Source of the DNA: Poa pratensis
Lineage: Eukaryota > Streptophyta > Magnoliopsida > Poales > Poaceae
NCBI GenBank assembly: GCA_947311845.1
Contig: CAMZMU010000063.1
Span: 55,551,618-55,615,617 of the forward strand
Length of the DNA stretch: 64,000 nt
Direction: 5' to 3'
The notes under the pieces are model-generated. The model was not told where the DNA came from and searched no databases. It saw nothing but the letters and a program-made list of their open reading frames with translations. Positions 62,773-64,000 of the stretch are shown piece after piece (the first letter of the stretch is position 1; each line of letters starts with the position of its first letter). The translations under genes were made by a program, and so were the position numbers.

Positions 62773-64000
62773 TGTTAGACTTGTATAGCTTCTGTACCTT
62801 TGTACCTATACGTGTACGTATTGTATTGTACCCTTGGTACCCATATATAATGAGATAGGCCACGCCTTAGAGCGTTGTGCCGGTTCCCCCAAACCACTTG
62901 TTTCACATGGTATCAGACTAGGTTAGGGTTTCTGCCGCCACCGCCTAGGAATCGATCTCTCTGGCCGCCGCCGCACCTCCTCTACCGATCCTACCACCGG
63001 CCATCACCATCCACTGCTTCCGCCACCAACTAGGCCGCGCAGCTGCCATGACATGTGCAGCTTCGTCCAGCCTCTCCAACTCCGGGCTTCTTCCGGCTTC
63101 CCTCGCCGCGCTCCTCAACACTCCGCTCGATCGCGCCACCATGATGACGCCCCAGATCGGCACGCTGAGTGTGAGCTCGATGTTCTCCTATCCGCCGTCG
63201 GCTTCATTGTCGTCGGCCCTCGCCGCCGCCAGTGCGGCTCTTCCGGGCATCGCCTCCTCGCCCGCTGTTGCTCCGCCCTAGGCTCTCCAGCCGGCGGCCC
63301 ATGCACCCGCGGCTACCACGGCGGCGCCGTCCTCGCCCGCCTATGCGTCGGCGGCCCTGGCGCCTGCGACTCCCACGCTGGCCATGACCGGCCCGCCGTC
63401 GCCGTTCCACTTCGGGCATCTCATCACCATCAAGCTGACGCGGATAACTGTATTTTCTGGCGTGCGCAGGTTCTTCCGCTTCTCGGAGCCATCACATGCT
63501 AGGCTATGTGGACGGCACCTTGTCTTACCCTCCGGCTGATGGACATCGTTCATGGCCGGTGTACAACCAGGCACACCATGTCTGGACCAGGCAGGACCAG
63601 GCCAACCTCTCCGCCTTCCAGGGGTCGCTCACCCCGGAGGTTGTCGGGATGATCGTCTTTGCCAAGACCTCCCACGAGGCCTGGATCACCCTGGAGCGCT
63701 CCTTCTCCTCGCAGTCTCGGGCGCGCTCAAGTGCTCTTCGTCGTCAACTTGGGGAGTGCGAGAAGCTTAACCTGTCCGCTACGGCGTACTACAACCAGGT
63801 CAAATCCCTTGCGGACACGTTGGCCTCCATCGGCCAGCCGCTCACTGACGCCGAGTTCACCTCCTACCTCCTCAACAACCTCGACGAGGAATACGATGGC
63901 CTTGTGGAGGTCGTCAACGAGCGCGAGACGTCGATGCTGCCGCATGCGTTCTACTCGTGCCTCCTCCTCACCGAGCAGCGTGTGGAGGCCCGTCGCGGCC
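62773..64000 (+). mobile_element. Copia-type LTR retrotransposon, 5' part (continues past the window)
   Basis: A short 5' LTR of 135 bp (62773-62907), TGTTAGACTT...TTTCACA, with a TATATAATGAG-like promoter. It is followed at once by the primer site TGGTATCAGACT (62908-62919) and then a GC-rich gag region. Pol is not in the window. Confidence 0.8.
63048..64000 (+). pseudogene. Copia gag polyprotein, damaged 5' half, open 3' half
   Basis: Begins at 63048 (MTCAASSSLSNSGLLPASLA) and meets a TAG at 63279. The same frame then continues to PFHFGHLITIKL. A one-base loss near 63440 and another near 63485 put DNCIFWRAQVLPLL and HMLGYVDGTLSYPP in different frames. From 63496 the frame is open to the end of the window and matches copia gag (UBN2/Retrotran_gag type): TRQDQANLSAF, MIVFAKTSHEAWITLERSF, YYNQVKSLADTL and TDAEFTSYLLNNLDEEYD. 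The element is probably not able to make full gag as written, unless the single-base losses are sequence errors. Confidence 0.75.

Overview
This is plant nuclear DNA and looks like a gene island in a large, repeat-rich grass genome. The repeat families point to Triticeae (wheat, Aegilops, barley): Stowaway MITEs with CTCCCTCC ends, a BARE/Angela/WIS-type copia solo LTR, CACTA elements with GGTCCCGGTT subterminal repeats, Helitrons ending in a GCCCG...CGGGC hairpin plus CTAG, and a large non-autonomous gypsy element. Introns are GT-AG and genes are widely spaced. The species was not determined.

Recognisable host genes are: (i) a 12-exon SNF2 ATPase gene of the CHR19/ETL1 (SMARCAD1-like) type, minus strand, 14227-19766, with two single-base frameshifts in the ATPase region; (ii) a 122-residue Lys-rich protein gene, plus strand, 23124-23492; (iii) a 7-exon atypical bHLH transcription factor gene, plus strand, 31789-33963; (iv) an intronless AVT3-type vacuolar amino acid transporter gene, plus strand, 42823-44094.

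The rest is mostly mobile DNA, much of it nested. 1-805 is a partial gypsy-type LTR. 2600-3522 is a TIR element. 9028-12275 is a Helitron inside a Helitron, with a CACTA inside the inner one. 12661-13401 is bounded by inverted Helitron 3' ends. 21450-22923 is a Pack-MULE carrying two pieces of an LRR receptor kinase. 24689-26278 is a complete miniature LTR retrotransposon with a 42-bp minisatellite. 34197-38718 is a MITE split by a 4.3-kb Helitron that is itself split by a 2.2-kb CACTA; this CACTA carries a 211-codon ORF with ubiquitin-interacting-motif-like helices. 41705-42467 is a poly(A) retroinsertion with a 14-bp target duplication. 46308-47923 is a solo LTR. 48147-51198 is a Helitron whose empty site survives at 54850. 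55194-61080 is a near-intact LARD-type element. 62773-64000 is a copia element that runs off the window.

From 47.9 kb to 62.4 kb the host DNA is a rearranged duplication: scattered exons of an ankyrin/PGG (ACD6-like) gene, a 3' fragment of the AVT3 gene, and duplicated AT-rich intron-like sequence, separated by the insertions above. 3.5-9.0 kb, 26.3-31.7 kb and 38.7-41.0 kb hold no gene that I recognise.
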